Below are positions 1-11,700 of a stretch of 64,000 bases of DNA, one piece after another. The stretch is from NCBI GenBank assembly GCA_028283825.1, contig JAPWJW010000001.1, positions 62,001-126,000 on the forward strand, written 5' to 3'. Origin of the DNA: Azospirillaceae bacterium. Lineage in GTDB: Bacteria > Pseudomonadota > Alphaproteobacteria > Azospirillales > Azospirillaceae. The stretch's first letter is position 1; each line of letters opens with the position of its first letter. The translations under genes were made by a program, and so were the position numbers. The notes beneath the pieces are model-generated. The model was given only the letters and a program-made list of their open reading frames with translations. It was not told the origin of the DNA and ran no database searches.

Positions 1-2730
1 TCCCCCGCCCCTGTTCTGGAAGCCCGTCCGCATCCCCTGCTGGACCGGCGGTTCGGCAGCGCGCTGACGCGCGACGTGTTCTATGAGGGCCGGCTGGAGG
101 TGGCACGCCTACCGCTGCTGGCCGACCATCTGGTCCACGGCCAGCCGGTGGTGTCCGGCGCCTGCTACATGTCCATGCTGACCGGCGTGGCGGCGGCGGA
201 AAGCGGCCGGCTGGAGGTGCGCGACGTCGCCTTCCTGCAGGCCCTGCCCGTGCCAGCGGATGGCGTCACCGTGCAACTGGCGCTGCAGCCCCAGGCGGAT
301 GGCAGTCGGGTCGCCACCTTGATCTCTTTGGGCACGGTGGAGGGTGAGTACCGCAGCCACGTTACCGCCACCCTGCATCCGCTGGAAGAATCCACCGCCC
401 TGACCGCCCTGGACGTATGTCAGGCGGGATGCCCGCAGACGGTGGCGCTGGACGACCATTACGGGCGCCTGGAAGAACGCCACATCGCGCTGGGTCCGCA
501 GTATCGCTGGATGACGGCCCTGTCGCGCGGCACGGACCAGGCGTTCTGCCGCCTGCGCCGCCCGGCGGAACTGGATGCCGCGACCGACGCCGCCTATGGC
601 CTGCACCCGGGCCTGATCGACGCCTGCTTCGGCCTGATGATCGCCGCCGTGGACCTGGACGTGGCCGATACCTTCATCCCGTCCAGCATTGAGCGTTTGC
701 GCCTGCATCGCCAACCGGCCGCGGAAACCCTGTGGGCCTGGGGCCGTTTCACCCGCCAGGCCGACGGCGGCGGGGTTCGCGGCGACATCCAGCTGTGCGG
801 CGATGACGGCATGCCGGTGCTGACCCTGATGGGTTTCACCGGCCGTGTCGCCCGCCGCGAGCAGGTCCTGGGGACCGGCCCCGCCCTGCCGCTGTATCGC
901 CTGGACTGGCAGGCCGACGCCCCGCCCCAGACCGAGGCCCCCACGCCCGGCGCCTGGCTGGTGCTGGCCGATAGCCATGGGCTGGGCGAAGTGGTGGCGG
1001 CCAAGCTGGCTTGCCGCAGCGTGCCGATCAACAGCCCGGCCCTGGAACAGGTGCTGCGCGACGAGACCACGGCTGCCGGCCGCGGCGGCCTGGGCATCCT
1101 GCACCTGGGCAATCTGGACATCGACGCCAGCACCGCGCCGGCCCAAGCCCGCACCCTGGGCCTGGCCCCGGCCCTGCTGGCCGCCCAGGCGCTGGCGGCC
1201 GCGGCCGCGCCGGGCGCCCTGTGGCTGGTGACCCGAGGCGCACAAGCGGCGACCGACGGCCAGGCCGTGACGGCGGGCCAAGCCACTGTCTGGGGCCTGG
1301 CCAAGGTGCTGCGGCTGGAACAGCCGTCCCTGCCCTGCCGCACCATCGACCTGGACCCCGCGACCACCGGCCAGGAGACGGAAGCCGACCGGCTGCTGGA
1401 CGAACTGGCCATCGGCGGCCAGGCGGAGGTGGCATTGCGCGGCGACCGGCGCCTGCACCCGGTTCTGGTTCCCCTGGCGCCCGTCGCATCATCCCAGGCA
1501 CCGGCCCTGTCCCCCGACGCCAGTTACCTGGTGGCCGGCGGTTCCGGCGCCCTGGGATCGGTGATGGTGGACTGGCTGGCTGATCGCGGCGCGCGGCACA
1601 TCGTCATCGCCAGCCGGCGCGGCACGGTCGATGACGGGCAGGTCCGGCAGTTGGCGGAACAGGGCGTATCCCTCTATCCCCTGCGGGCCGATCTGGCCGA
1701 CGGCGCGGCGCTGGCCCTGGCCTGGCGCCGGCTGGAACCGCAGCTGCCGCCCTTGCGCGGCCTGATCCATGCCGCCGGCGTGCTGGACGACGGTGCCCTG
1801 TCCGCACAGACGCCGCAGCGCCTGGAGGCGGTGGCAGCACCGAAGATGGAGGGCGCGCTGGCCCTGGCCCAATTGGCCGAGGGGCGTGACCTGGACTTCC
1901 TGGTGCTGTTCTCCTCCGCCGCGTCCATCCTGGGCCATCCCGGCCAGGCCAACTACGCCGCCGCCAACGCCCATCTGGACGCGCTGGCCGCCGATTTGCG
2001 GGCACGGGGGCATCGGGCGGTGGCCATCAGCTGGGGCCCGTGGGGGGCGGCCGGCATGGCCGCCAGCGACCGCGTCACCGCCGGCTTCAACCGCCTGGGC
2101 ATCCATCCGCTGACCGCCGACCAGGGGCGCCGTGCCCTGGAAACGGCGCTGGCCGCCAACGTGCCGCATGTCGGCGCGCTCAGTTGCGACTGGGACCGGT
2201 ATGTCGGCCAGAGCGTGGCGCAGCACGGCGACGGCACCGGCCGCACCGCCCTGTTCCGTCGCCTGGTGAAACCCGCCGCCCCGGTCGTGGCGCCCGCAGT
2301 GGCGGCCGAGGTGGACCTGTCCACACGGCTGGCCGGCGCCACGGGCGAGACACGGCGGCAGTTGCTGGCGGCCCTGGTGCTGGACGTGGTGACGGAGGCG
2401 TTGAGCTTCACCGGCGCCGACGTGGTGGACCGTCGCGTCGCCCTGATGGAGCAGGGGCTGGACAGCCTGGCCGCCGTCAGCGTCCGCGCTAACCTGGCCC
2501 GGGCGCTGAACGGCGCCTTGCCGCGCGCGTTGCCCGTCGGCCTGGTTTTCGAACACCCGACGGTGGACGATCTGGTCCATTTCCTGGAACAGCAGACGGC
2601 CCCCGCCACCGCCCCGGAAAGTGCGGCCCCGTCGAACGAGGATGACGACCTGGACGATTTGAGCCTGGCTGAACTGGAGGCGCTGGTCAGCCGTGAGTTG
2701 GATGGCGGCCTGCTGAAGGCCGGATCATGA
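1..2730 (+). CDS. Modular type I polyketide synthase, 3' part (DH-KR-ACP), cut by window start
   Basis: The frame is open from base 1, so the gene starts upstream; an in-frame GTG at 76 lies inside the dehydratase and is not a start. It holds a hot-dog dehydratase (about 40-870; His at 127 in HLVHG, Asp at 619 in HPGLIDA), a ketoreductase (about 890-2200; GGSGALG cofactor loop at about 1537, catalytic Ser and Tyr in the FSSAAS...NYAAANA stretch near 1915-1965) and an ACP (about 2340-2600; Ser at 2464 in GLDSL). The KR has the LDD motif of B-type reductases, which fits removal of water by the DH to give a trans double bond. The dehydratase HxxxGxxxxP motif has Ser for Pro. The C-terminal tail is acidic and helical (DDLSLAELEALVSREL), typical of a PKS docking tail. 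It overlaps the next gene by ATGA. KS and any AT lie outside the window. Confidence 0.93.
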   Translation, partial: SPAPVLEARPHPLLDRRFGSALTRDVFYEGRLEVARLPLLADHLVHGQPVVSGACYMSMLTGVAAAESGRLEVRDVAFLQALPVPADGVTVQLALQPQADGSRVATLISLGTVEGEYRSHVTATLHPLEESTALTALDVCQAGCPQTVALDDHYGRLEERHIALGPQYRWMTALSRGTDQAFCRLRRPAELDAATDAAYGLHPGLIDACFGLMIAAVDLDVADTFIPSSIERLRLHRQPAAETLWAWGRFTRQADGGGVRGDIQLCGDDGMPVLTLMGFTGRVARREQVLGTGPALPLYRLDWQADAPPQTEAPTPGAWLVLADSHGLGEVVAAKLACRSVPINSPALEQVLRDETTAAGRGGLGILHLGNLDIDASTAPAQARTLGLAPALLAAQALAAAAAPGALWLVTRGAQAATDGQAVTAGQATVWGLAKVLRLEQPSLPCRTIDLDPATTGQETEADRLLDELAIGGQAEVALRGDRRLHPVLVPLAPVASSQAPALSPDASYLVAGGSGALGSVMVDWLADRGARHIVIASRRGTVDDGQVRQLAEQGVSLYPLRADLADGAALALAWRRLEPQLPPLRGLIHAAGVLDDGALSAQTPQRLEAVAAPKMEGALALAQLAEGRDLDFLVLFSSAASILGHPGQANYAAANAHLDALAADLRARGHRAVAISWGPWGAAGMAASDRVTAGFNRLGIHPLTADQGRRALETALAANVPHVGALSCDWDRYVGQSVAQHGDGTGRTALFRRLVKPAAPVVAPAVAAEVDLSTRLAGATGETRRQLLAALVLDVVTEALSFTGADVVDRRVALMEQGLDSLAAVSVRANLARALNGALPRALPVGLVFEHPTVDDLVHFLEQQTAPATAPESAAPSNEDDDLDDLSLAELEALVSRELDGGLLKAGS

Positions 2731-5700
2731 CGGAAGGTCCGGGCACGGCGCCCGAACTGGCCTCGGCGCAAGAAACCATCAAGCGCCTGTACCGCGCGCT
2801 GAAGGCCGAGAAACAGCAGCGCGAGTCCCTGGAAGCCAAGCAGGCACCAACCTCGGGCGACCGGCAGGAACCCATAGCCATTATCGGCATGGCCTGCCGC
2901 TTTCCCGGCGGCGCCAATGATCCGGACGCCTTCTGGCGCCTGCTGGACGGTGGTGTGGACGCCGTCGGCACGGTGCCGGCCGACCGCTGGGACGCCGCGG
3001 CGTATCTGGACCCGGACGGCACGGTACCCGGCACCATGCACACCGCCCAGGGCGGCTTCCTGGACGTGGCCCTGGACCAATTCGATTATCCCTTCTTCCG
3101 CCTGTCGCCCAAGGAGGCGCGGGCGTTGGACCCGCAGCAGCGCCTGCTGCTGGAGATCGCCTGGGAGGCGCTGGAGTCCGCCGGCATCGTCCCCGCCACG
3201 CTGAAGCGCAGTCGCACCGGCGTGTTCGTCGGCCTGTCGGGCGACGACTACACCCTGGCGCACCGTCATTCCGCCGACCTGTCGCGCATCGACGCCTATT
3301 CCATCACCGGCAGCACGCCCAGCACGGCAGCCGGGCGCATCGCCTATTTCCTGGGGCTGGAGGGGCCGGCCATCCCGGTGGACACCGCCTGCTCCTCCTC
3401 CCTGGTCGCCTTCCATCTGGCCTGCCAGAGCCTGCGGGCGGGGGAGACGGATTTGGGCTTGGTGGGGGGCGTCAACCTGATCCTGGCGCCCGCCACCCAC
3501 GTCTGCTTCTCCCGCCTGCAAGCGATCTCGCCCGACGGCCGATGCAAGAGCTTCGCGGCCACCGCCAACGGCTATGGCCGGGGCGAGGGCGGCGGCATGG
3601 TGGTGCTGAAGCGCCTGGCGGACGCGCGCCGCGACGGCGACCCCATCCTGGCGGTGGTCAAGGCCACGGCGGTGAACCAGGATGGCGCCAGCAACGGCTT
3701 CACCGCCCCCAATGGTGCTGCGCAAAAGCGCCTGCTGCGTGAGGCGCTGGACAAGGCCGGCCTGGTCCCGGCCGACATCCAGTATGTGGAGACGCACGGC
3801 ACCGGCACGCCGCTGGGCGATCCCATCGAGGCCGACGCCCTGGCCGACGCCCTGTGCCAGGGCCGGGATGCCGCCCACCCGCTGGTCCTGGGCGCCGTCA
3901 AAAGCAACATCGGTCATCTGGAGGCGGCGGCCGGCATGGCCGGCGTGCTGAAGGTGCTGCTGGCGCTGCGCCATGGCCGCATCCCGCCCAATCTGCACTT
4001 CACCGATCCCAACCCCCTGATCCCCTGGGACAGCGCGGGTTTGGCCGTGCCCACCAATGCGGTGCCCTGGCCGACGGGCGACAGCGCCCGCCATGCCGGC
4101 ATCAGTTCCTTCGGTTTCAGCGGCACCAACGCGCACGTCATCCTGGGCGAACCGCCGGTCGCCCCGGTCGCCACCGCCCCGGCCGCCGGCCCCGCCCTGC
4201 TGTGCCTGTCCGCGCGCACGCCGGCAGCACTGCGCGAGACGGCGCTGCGGGTCCAGGCCCATCTGGCGGCCCTGCCCACCGGCACCGGCATCCACGACAT
4301 CTGCGCCACCGCGCTGCACCACCGCAGCGCCTTCACCCATCGCCTGGCCGTGGCCGGCACCGACGCGCGGGGCCTCGCCCACGCGCTGGACGCCTGGCTG
4401 CGGGATGGCACCGTGGCCGGCCATGCCGCAGCCGTCGCCTACGTCGCGGGCGCGGAACCGGATGCCGCCGCCCTGGGTCTGGACGGGCCCTATCGCCGGG
4501 TGGACCTGCCTACCACCGCCTTCGATCCGCAACCTTGCCACTTCGGCCAGCCCGGCGGGCCGCTGGTGCCCCTGCCGGCACCCACCGCCACGGGCCACGC
4601 CATCCGGGAAGCTTCGCACCCCCTGCTGGGTCGGCAGTGGCGTAGCCCGCTGCTGAACGACACCTTGTGGGAGGTCGCGGTCGGCCTGGGCAGCCATCCG
4701 CTGTTCCGCGACCATCGCGTCTTCGGCCAGCCGGTGGTGCCGGCCGCCGCATACCTGTCCATGATGCTGGCGGCGGCCAGCCGCCATCTGCCCGGCCGGC
4801 CGCTGGCGCTGGAGAATGTGGCCTTCCCCGCCGCCCTGGCCCTGCCGGAGACGGGCAGCGTCACCCTGCACCTGCGCCTGCGGCCCCTGGATGGCGAGGG
4901 TGAGCGGGCGGAACTGCGCCTAGTACGCCTGACCGACACCGGCGCCGTCACCCACGCCACCGCCATCCTGGTCCCCGCCGCCGTTGAGGATTTGGCCACC
5001 GACACGCCCGCCGCCCGCTGGGACGGCTGGTCCGAGACGCTGGACGCCCTGTTCGACGCCCAAGGGGATCGGCTGACCCTGGGCCCGGCCTTCCGCCGCG
5101 CCGGCACCGCCCGCCGGGCGGGTGACGACGCCCTGGCCCGGCTGGACGCGGCCAGTGCCGACGATGCCGCCTGGGCGCCCGGCCCCCACCCCGGCCTGAT
5201 CGACGCCGGCCTGCAACTGCTGCCCGCCCTCTGGCAAGGCGGTGGCGACGCCGCCCTGGTGCCGGTGGGCGTGGACCGGGTGACCTGGTCCGGCCAGGCC
5301 GGCACCGTAGCGTGGGCGGCCGCCACCTTGCGGGACGCCGGCGACGGCTTGCCCGGTGGCGATATCCGTTTGCTGGATGCCGGCGGCCACGCCCAGCTGG
5401 TATTGCGCGGCCTGCGCGGCGAAGCCCTGTCCGCCGACGCTTTGCGCCGCGCCATCGGGCTGAACGACACGAGCGGCGGCACCGCCGCCACCTGCTATCG
5501 CATCGCCTGGCACCCGGCCCCGACGACAGCGGAGCGGCCCGCCGGCCGCTGGATAGTCCTGCCCCATGCCGGCCTGCCGGCGGAGGCCTTTCCCGACGCC
5601 GTGCGCGTGAAGGATGAGGCCGCGCTGGCTGCGGTGGCGACGGATGCGGACGCCATTCTGGACCTGCGGGCGCTGGACGGCGGCGCCGACCTGGCACTGG

Positions 5701-8700
5701 CGGCACCGGCCCTGCGCCTGGCCCAGACGCTGGCGCGGCTTCCCACCCCGCCCCGGCTGTGGATCGCCACCCGTGGCGCCCAGGCCGCCACCCCGATTGA
5801 CGCGCCCGATCCCTTCCAAGCCGCCTTGTGGGGCCTGGGCCGGTCGCTGGCAGTGGAACAGCCGCAGCTGTGGGGCGGCCTGATCGACCTGCCGGCCGCC
5901 CTGGGCACCGTGGCTTGGGATCGCTTAGCCGATCTGTTGGCGCCCGGTGAGTTGGCCCTGCGGGACGATACCGTCCTGGCCCCCGGGCTGGCGGCGGCAT
6001 CGCCGGCGGACCAGCGCTTTGAGCCCCGCGCCGACGCCACCTATCTCATCACCGGCGGGCTGGGCGCCCTGGGCTTGGACCTGGCGGAAGGCCTGGTCCA
6101 GCGCGGCGCCCGCCACCTGGCCCTGCTGGGCCGTACCGGACCATCGCTCATGGCGCAGGCACGGCTGGATGCGCTGGCGGCATCCGGCGCACACGTTCTG
6201 GTCCTGGCGGCCGACGTGGCGGACGCCACCAGCCTGGGATCGGCCCTGGCGCGCATAAGGGCGGAGATGCCGCCGCTGGCCGGCTTCTTCCACCTGGCCG
6301 GCCAATTGGACGACGGCCTGCTGGCCGACCAGACGCCGGAGCGCCTTGCGCAGACCATGGCCGCCAAGGCCGGCGGCGCCTGGACCTTGCATGAGCTGAC
6401 CCGCGACCTGGTGCTGGACGTGGCGGTGTTTTTCGCGTCGGCCGCCGGCGTGCTGGGTGCCGCCGCCCAGACCAACTACGCCGCGGCCAACGCCTTCCTG
6501 GATGCCCTGGCCGCCCGCCGGCGTCAGATGGGACTGGCGGGCACCAGCCTGGCCTGGGGCCCGTGGGCCGGTATCGGCATGGCGACCGACGGCAAGGCCG
6601 CCACCAACCTGGCGGCGCTGGGCTTCAGCCCCCTGGCTTCGACACAGGCGCTGGCCGCGATGGACCGGGTGCTGGTCGCCGGCTGGCCCCAGGCCACGAT
6701 CCTGGCCGTCGACTGGGCGCGGTATGCGCGCAGCCTGCCGGCGAAGGCATCCCCCACCCTGTTGCACGGCCTGCTGCCGGCCGGCCAGGTGACAGCAGCC
6801 CCCGCTGACTTGGGCGCCTTCCTGGCCGCCACCGCCGCCGAGGTCCTGGGCGCCGCCCCGGGCACGGCCATCGATCCGGCGCAGGATCTGTTCGAACTGG
6901 GCCTGGATTCCCTGATGGCGCTGCGCCTGCGCAACGCCATCGAGGCCCGGCTGGGCATCAGCCTGCCCGCCACCATCCTGTTCGACCACCCCACGCTGGC
7001 GGGCCTGGCCCAGGCATTGGGCAAGCCCGCCGCCCCGACCATCGTGCCCGAGCCAGCTCAAACCGCCGCCGATCCGGCGGCCTTGAGCGCCGGGCAAAAG
7101 GGGCTGTGGTTCCTGCAACAGCTGGCGCCGGACAGCGCCGCCTTCCACACCTGCTTCACCGCCCGCATCCGCAGCGTGCTGGATGTCGAGGCGTTGCAGC
7201 GCGCCTTCCGCCGGGTGCTGGACCGCCACCCGGGCTTAAGCGCCCGCTTCAGTGCCCCTGACGGCGTGCCGCGCCAGGACCCCGTGCCCGCCGATCATTT
7301 TGTCATCGAAACATATGAGGCACCGGCTGATCCGGATGCCCTGCGCGCGGCGGTGGACGCGGCCTACCGCCGGCCCTTCAGGCTGGAGGATGGGCCACCC
7401 CTGCGTGTCGCCCTGTGGCGTGGCGCGGAAGACGACCATGTGCTGCTGATCGCCGTCCATCACATCGCCATCGACGTCTGGTCGTTCGAACTGCTGCTGG
7501 ACGCGGTCAAGGCCGCCTATGCGGCGGAACGGGACGGCACGGCCGCCCCCACGCCACCGGGCCGGCCCTATGCCGATTTCATCGCCTGGCAGCAGGACCT
7601 GCTGACTGGCCCCAGGGGTGCGGCCCTGCGCGGCTATTGGCGCGAACAATTGGCCGATGCGCCGGCGGCGGGCGAACCACCGCTGGCCACCCGATCCCAG
7701 GGCGCCACCGCCTTGGCCGGCCGGTCGCTGCACTTCACCCTGGGAGCCGACACCACCGCGGCGCTGGAACGGATGGGTCAGGAACAGGGCGTCACCCTGA
7801 ACATGACCCTGCTGGCCGCCTGGCTGATGCTGGTCGGCCGCCTGACCGGGCAGCAGGACGTGGTGGCCGGCACCCCGGCCCTGGGCCGCAGCGAACGCGC
7901 CTGGGCCCAATCGCTGGGCTTTTTCGTCAACGTCCTGCCCATCCGCGCCAGCTTGACCGGCACCTGGCCCGACCTCTTGCGCCAAGTGCGGCGCACGCTG
8001 CTGGACGCCATCACCCACCAGGATCTGCCCTTCGCGGAGATCGCGGCCCAGGCGCCGGCGGTGGAGCATGCCGGCCCGCATCCCCTGTTCACCACCCTGT
8101 TCCACCTGCGCAACCTGGAGGACATGGGGCCCCTGGGGAACGCCTTCATCCCCGGCCGGACGGGGCGCATCCCCTTCGGCCCGCTGGAGATCGAGCCCTA
8201 TTTCCTGGACCAGCAGGAGGGGCAGTACCCCCTGACCATGGAATGGTTCAAGGCGGACGGTGACCTGCATGGCGTCCTGAAATACGACACCGCGTTTTAT
8301 GACGCGGCGGATGCCGCACGGATCGCGGAGCATTACCGGGTGGCCCTGGCGGGCCTGGTCAATCAGCCCGACACCCCAGTCACCGCCATCGACCTGCTGA
8401 CCGACGACGACCGCGCGACGCTGGCGGCCTGGAACGACACCACCCGCGACAACCCCGCCGCCTGCATCCATCACCTGATCGCGACCCAGGCGGCCCGCAC
8501 GCCCGACGCCCCGGCCCTGCTGTCGGGGGAGGCGGTGTTGAGCTACGCGGCCCTGGATCGCCGCGCCAACGCCCTGGCCCACACGCTGGCCACCCGGGGG
8601 GTGGGCCCCGGCACCCTGGTCGGCCTGTGCCTGGAACGGTCAACCGCCCTGGTGGTGGGCGTGCTGGCCGTGCTGAAGGCCGGCGGCGCCTATGTGCCGC

Positions 8701-11700
8701 TGTCGCCCGACGACCCGGCGGACCGGCTGACGGCCCTAGCCCAGGACGCCGGCCTGGCGCAGATCCTGGTGCAGCCGGACCGACGCGACCGCTTCGCCGG
8801 CCTGGATGACGACCGCGTGCTGGTCCTGGCCGATACGGGGACGGAGCGAACGGATGCGCCGCCGGCGGCGGTGACGCCGGATGATCTGGCTTATGTGCTG
8901 TTCACCTCCGGCACCACGGGCACGCCCAAGGGCGTGATGGTGCCACACGGCGCCGTGACCAACCTGCTGGCCTGGTGCCAGGACAGCTGGGCCCTGGCGG
9001 CGGATGACGCGCTGCTGCAACGCACACCGCTGACCTTCGACCCGTCGGTGACGGAGATGTTCTGGCCGCTGACCACCGGCGCCCGGCTGGTGCTGGCCGG
9101 GCCGGACGATCATCGCGACCCAGGGGCCCAAGTGGCCCTGATCCGCCACCACCGGGTCACGGCACTCTTCACCGTGCCCTCGCAATGGCACACCCTGCTG
9201 GAGGAGCCGGGGATCGCCGCGTGTGACACCCTGCGCCTGGTCATCAGCGGCGGCGAGACCTTGGCCGCCTCCTTGATCGGCCGCTTCCAGGCCACCCTGC
9301 CCCGGGCGACGCTGGTCAACGTCTACGGCCCGACGGAAGCCACGGTGCTGGTCAGCGCGTGGCCCTGCCCGCCCCGGCCGGATGACGCGGCGGTGTGCAT
9401 CGGGGCGCCCATCGCCAACACGCGCCTGTACGTGCTGGACGAAGGCTTGGCGCCGGTGCCGCCGGGTGTGGCCGGTGACCTCTACATCGCCGGGTCCTGC
9501 CTGGCGCGGGGATACCTGAACCGGCCCGACCTGACGGATGCCGCCTTCATCAAGGATCCCGCCGTGCCGGGCGGGCGCATGTACCGCACCGGCGACCGCG
9601 CCTGCCTGGCGCCGGACGCCGATGGCCGCCTCAGCCTGCGTTTCCTGGGCCGGATCGATCAGCAGGTGAAGCTGCGCGGCATGCGGCTGGAGATTGGGGA
9701 GGTGGAGGCCGCCCTGCGCCTGTATCCGGCCGTCGCCGCCGCCGCCGTGCGTGTGGTCACGCCGCCCTCGGGCGAGGCCATGCTGGGCGCCTGCCTGGTG
9801 CCGGCCGCCGGCGCCACCATCGCGCCTGAGGACACCGCCGCCTTCCTGACCGGGCGGCTGCCGGGCTGGATGGTGCCACGGGTGTGGATCACCCTACCGA
9901 CCCTGCCCCTGACCGCGCATGACAAGGTCGATGGCGCCGCCCTCGACCGGCATCTGCGGCTGGCGCTCAGCCAACGGACAGCGGATCCGTCGCCCGCGGC
10001 ACCCGTGGCGCTGGGGGCGATGGAACGCACGGTCGCCCGCATCTGGTGCGACCTGCTGAACCTGCCCGCCGTGGGCCGGAACGATCATTTCTTCGACCTG
10101 GGCGGCACGTCCCTGATGCTGGCGCGCGTCCGCCGGCGGCTGCAGGATGCTGGCCTGGGCGACGTGCCCATCGCCGAGCTGTTCCGCCATCCCACCGTGG
10201 CCGGCTTGGCCGCCCATCTGGGTGGAAAAAGCGCGTCGGCAGCGCCAGTGACAGTCGCTCCCCGCGCCAAGGCGGGCGATCACGCCGTCGCCGTCATCGG
10301 TTTCGCCGCGCGCTTCCCCGGCGCCCCGGACGTGGAGACGTTCTGGGACAACCTGCTGCGCGGCGTGGAAAGCATCCGGCGCTTCACCCGCGCCGACCTG
10401 CTGGCCGCCGGCGCCCCGGCCGCCTTGGTGGACGATCCGGCCTATGTCCCCGCCAATGGCGTGCTGGACGGGGTGGAGGATTTCGACGCCGGCTTCTTCG
10501 GCTATTCCCCGCGTGAGGCGGAAACCCTGGACCCGCAGCAGCGGCTGTTCCTGGAAACGGTGTGGCATGCGCTGGAACACGGCGGTTATGGCCGGCGCGG
10601 CCTGGCCGAGCGGGTCGGTGTCTATGCGGGGTCGGAGATCAGCAACTATCTGCTGTTCAACCTGGCCGACCGGCTGGATCCCACCGACATGAACGGCGGC
10701 TACGCCCTGAGCCTGGCCAACGACAAGGATTTCCTGGCCACACGCGCCGCCTACACCCTGGACCTGCGCGGGCCGGCGATGACGGTGCAGACCGCCTGCT
10801 CCACCTCGCTGGCGGCCGTGGCCATGGCCTGCGACGCGCTGGTCTCCGGCCATTGTGAGATGGCGCTGGCTGGTGGCGTCTCCATCCAGTTGCCCCAGAT
10901 CCAGGGCTATCGCCATCGCGAGGGCATGGTGGCGTCGGCCGACGGCCATTGCCGACCGTTCGACGCCGCCGCCAGCGGCACGGTCAACGGCAACGGCGTC
11001 GGCGTGGTGCTGCTGAAGCCGCTGGTCCAGGCGCGGGCCGATGGCGACACCGTGCACGCCGTGCTGAAGGGCTGGGCGGTCAATAACGACGGATCGCACA
11101 AGCTGGGCTACACCGCCCCCAACGCCGACGCCCAGGCCCGGGTGCTGGCCTCGGCCTGGGGCCATGCCGGCGTGCGGCCGGATGAATTGGGTTATGTCGA
11201 GGCCCACGGCACCGGCACACCGCTGGGCGACCCTATCGAGGTGACGGGCCTGGTCCAGGCCTGGGGCGACCAGCCGCGTTCCACGGCGCCCTGCCTGCTG
11301 GGCTCCGTCAAGGGCAACATCGGCCATCTGGGGGCGGCATCCGGCATCGCCGGGCTGATCAAGGCGGTGCTGACGGTGCGGGAGGGGCAAATCCCGCCCA
11401 GCCTGCACCTGGACACCCCCAACCCGAAGATTCCCTTCGCCGGATCGCCCTTCGCGGTGAACGGCGCCTTGCGTGCCTGGCCAGGTGCCGGCATCCGCCG
11501 GGCAGGTGTCAGTTCCTTCGGCATCGGTGGCACCAACGTGCATGTGGTGGTGGAGCAGGCGCCGATAACGGCCCCGGCCGCCCCTGAGGATGGCTGGTAC
11601 CTGCTGCCCATTTCCGCCGGCAGCGCCACCGGGCTGGACGCCGCCCTGAGGGCCCTGGCCGCAGCCAAGGCGCCGGCGCTGGCCGATATCGCCCATACCC

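Noticed and set aside
1953-4871. Long open frame on the - strand opposite the PKS genes (others at about 25056-28715, 28739-31330, 31394-34984 and 56824-59343)
   Set aside because: These run antisense to well-supported megasynthase domains, their products are rich in Q, G, R and A without any domain, and such frames are expected in GC-rich coding DNA.
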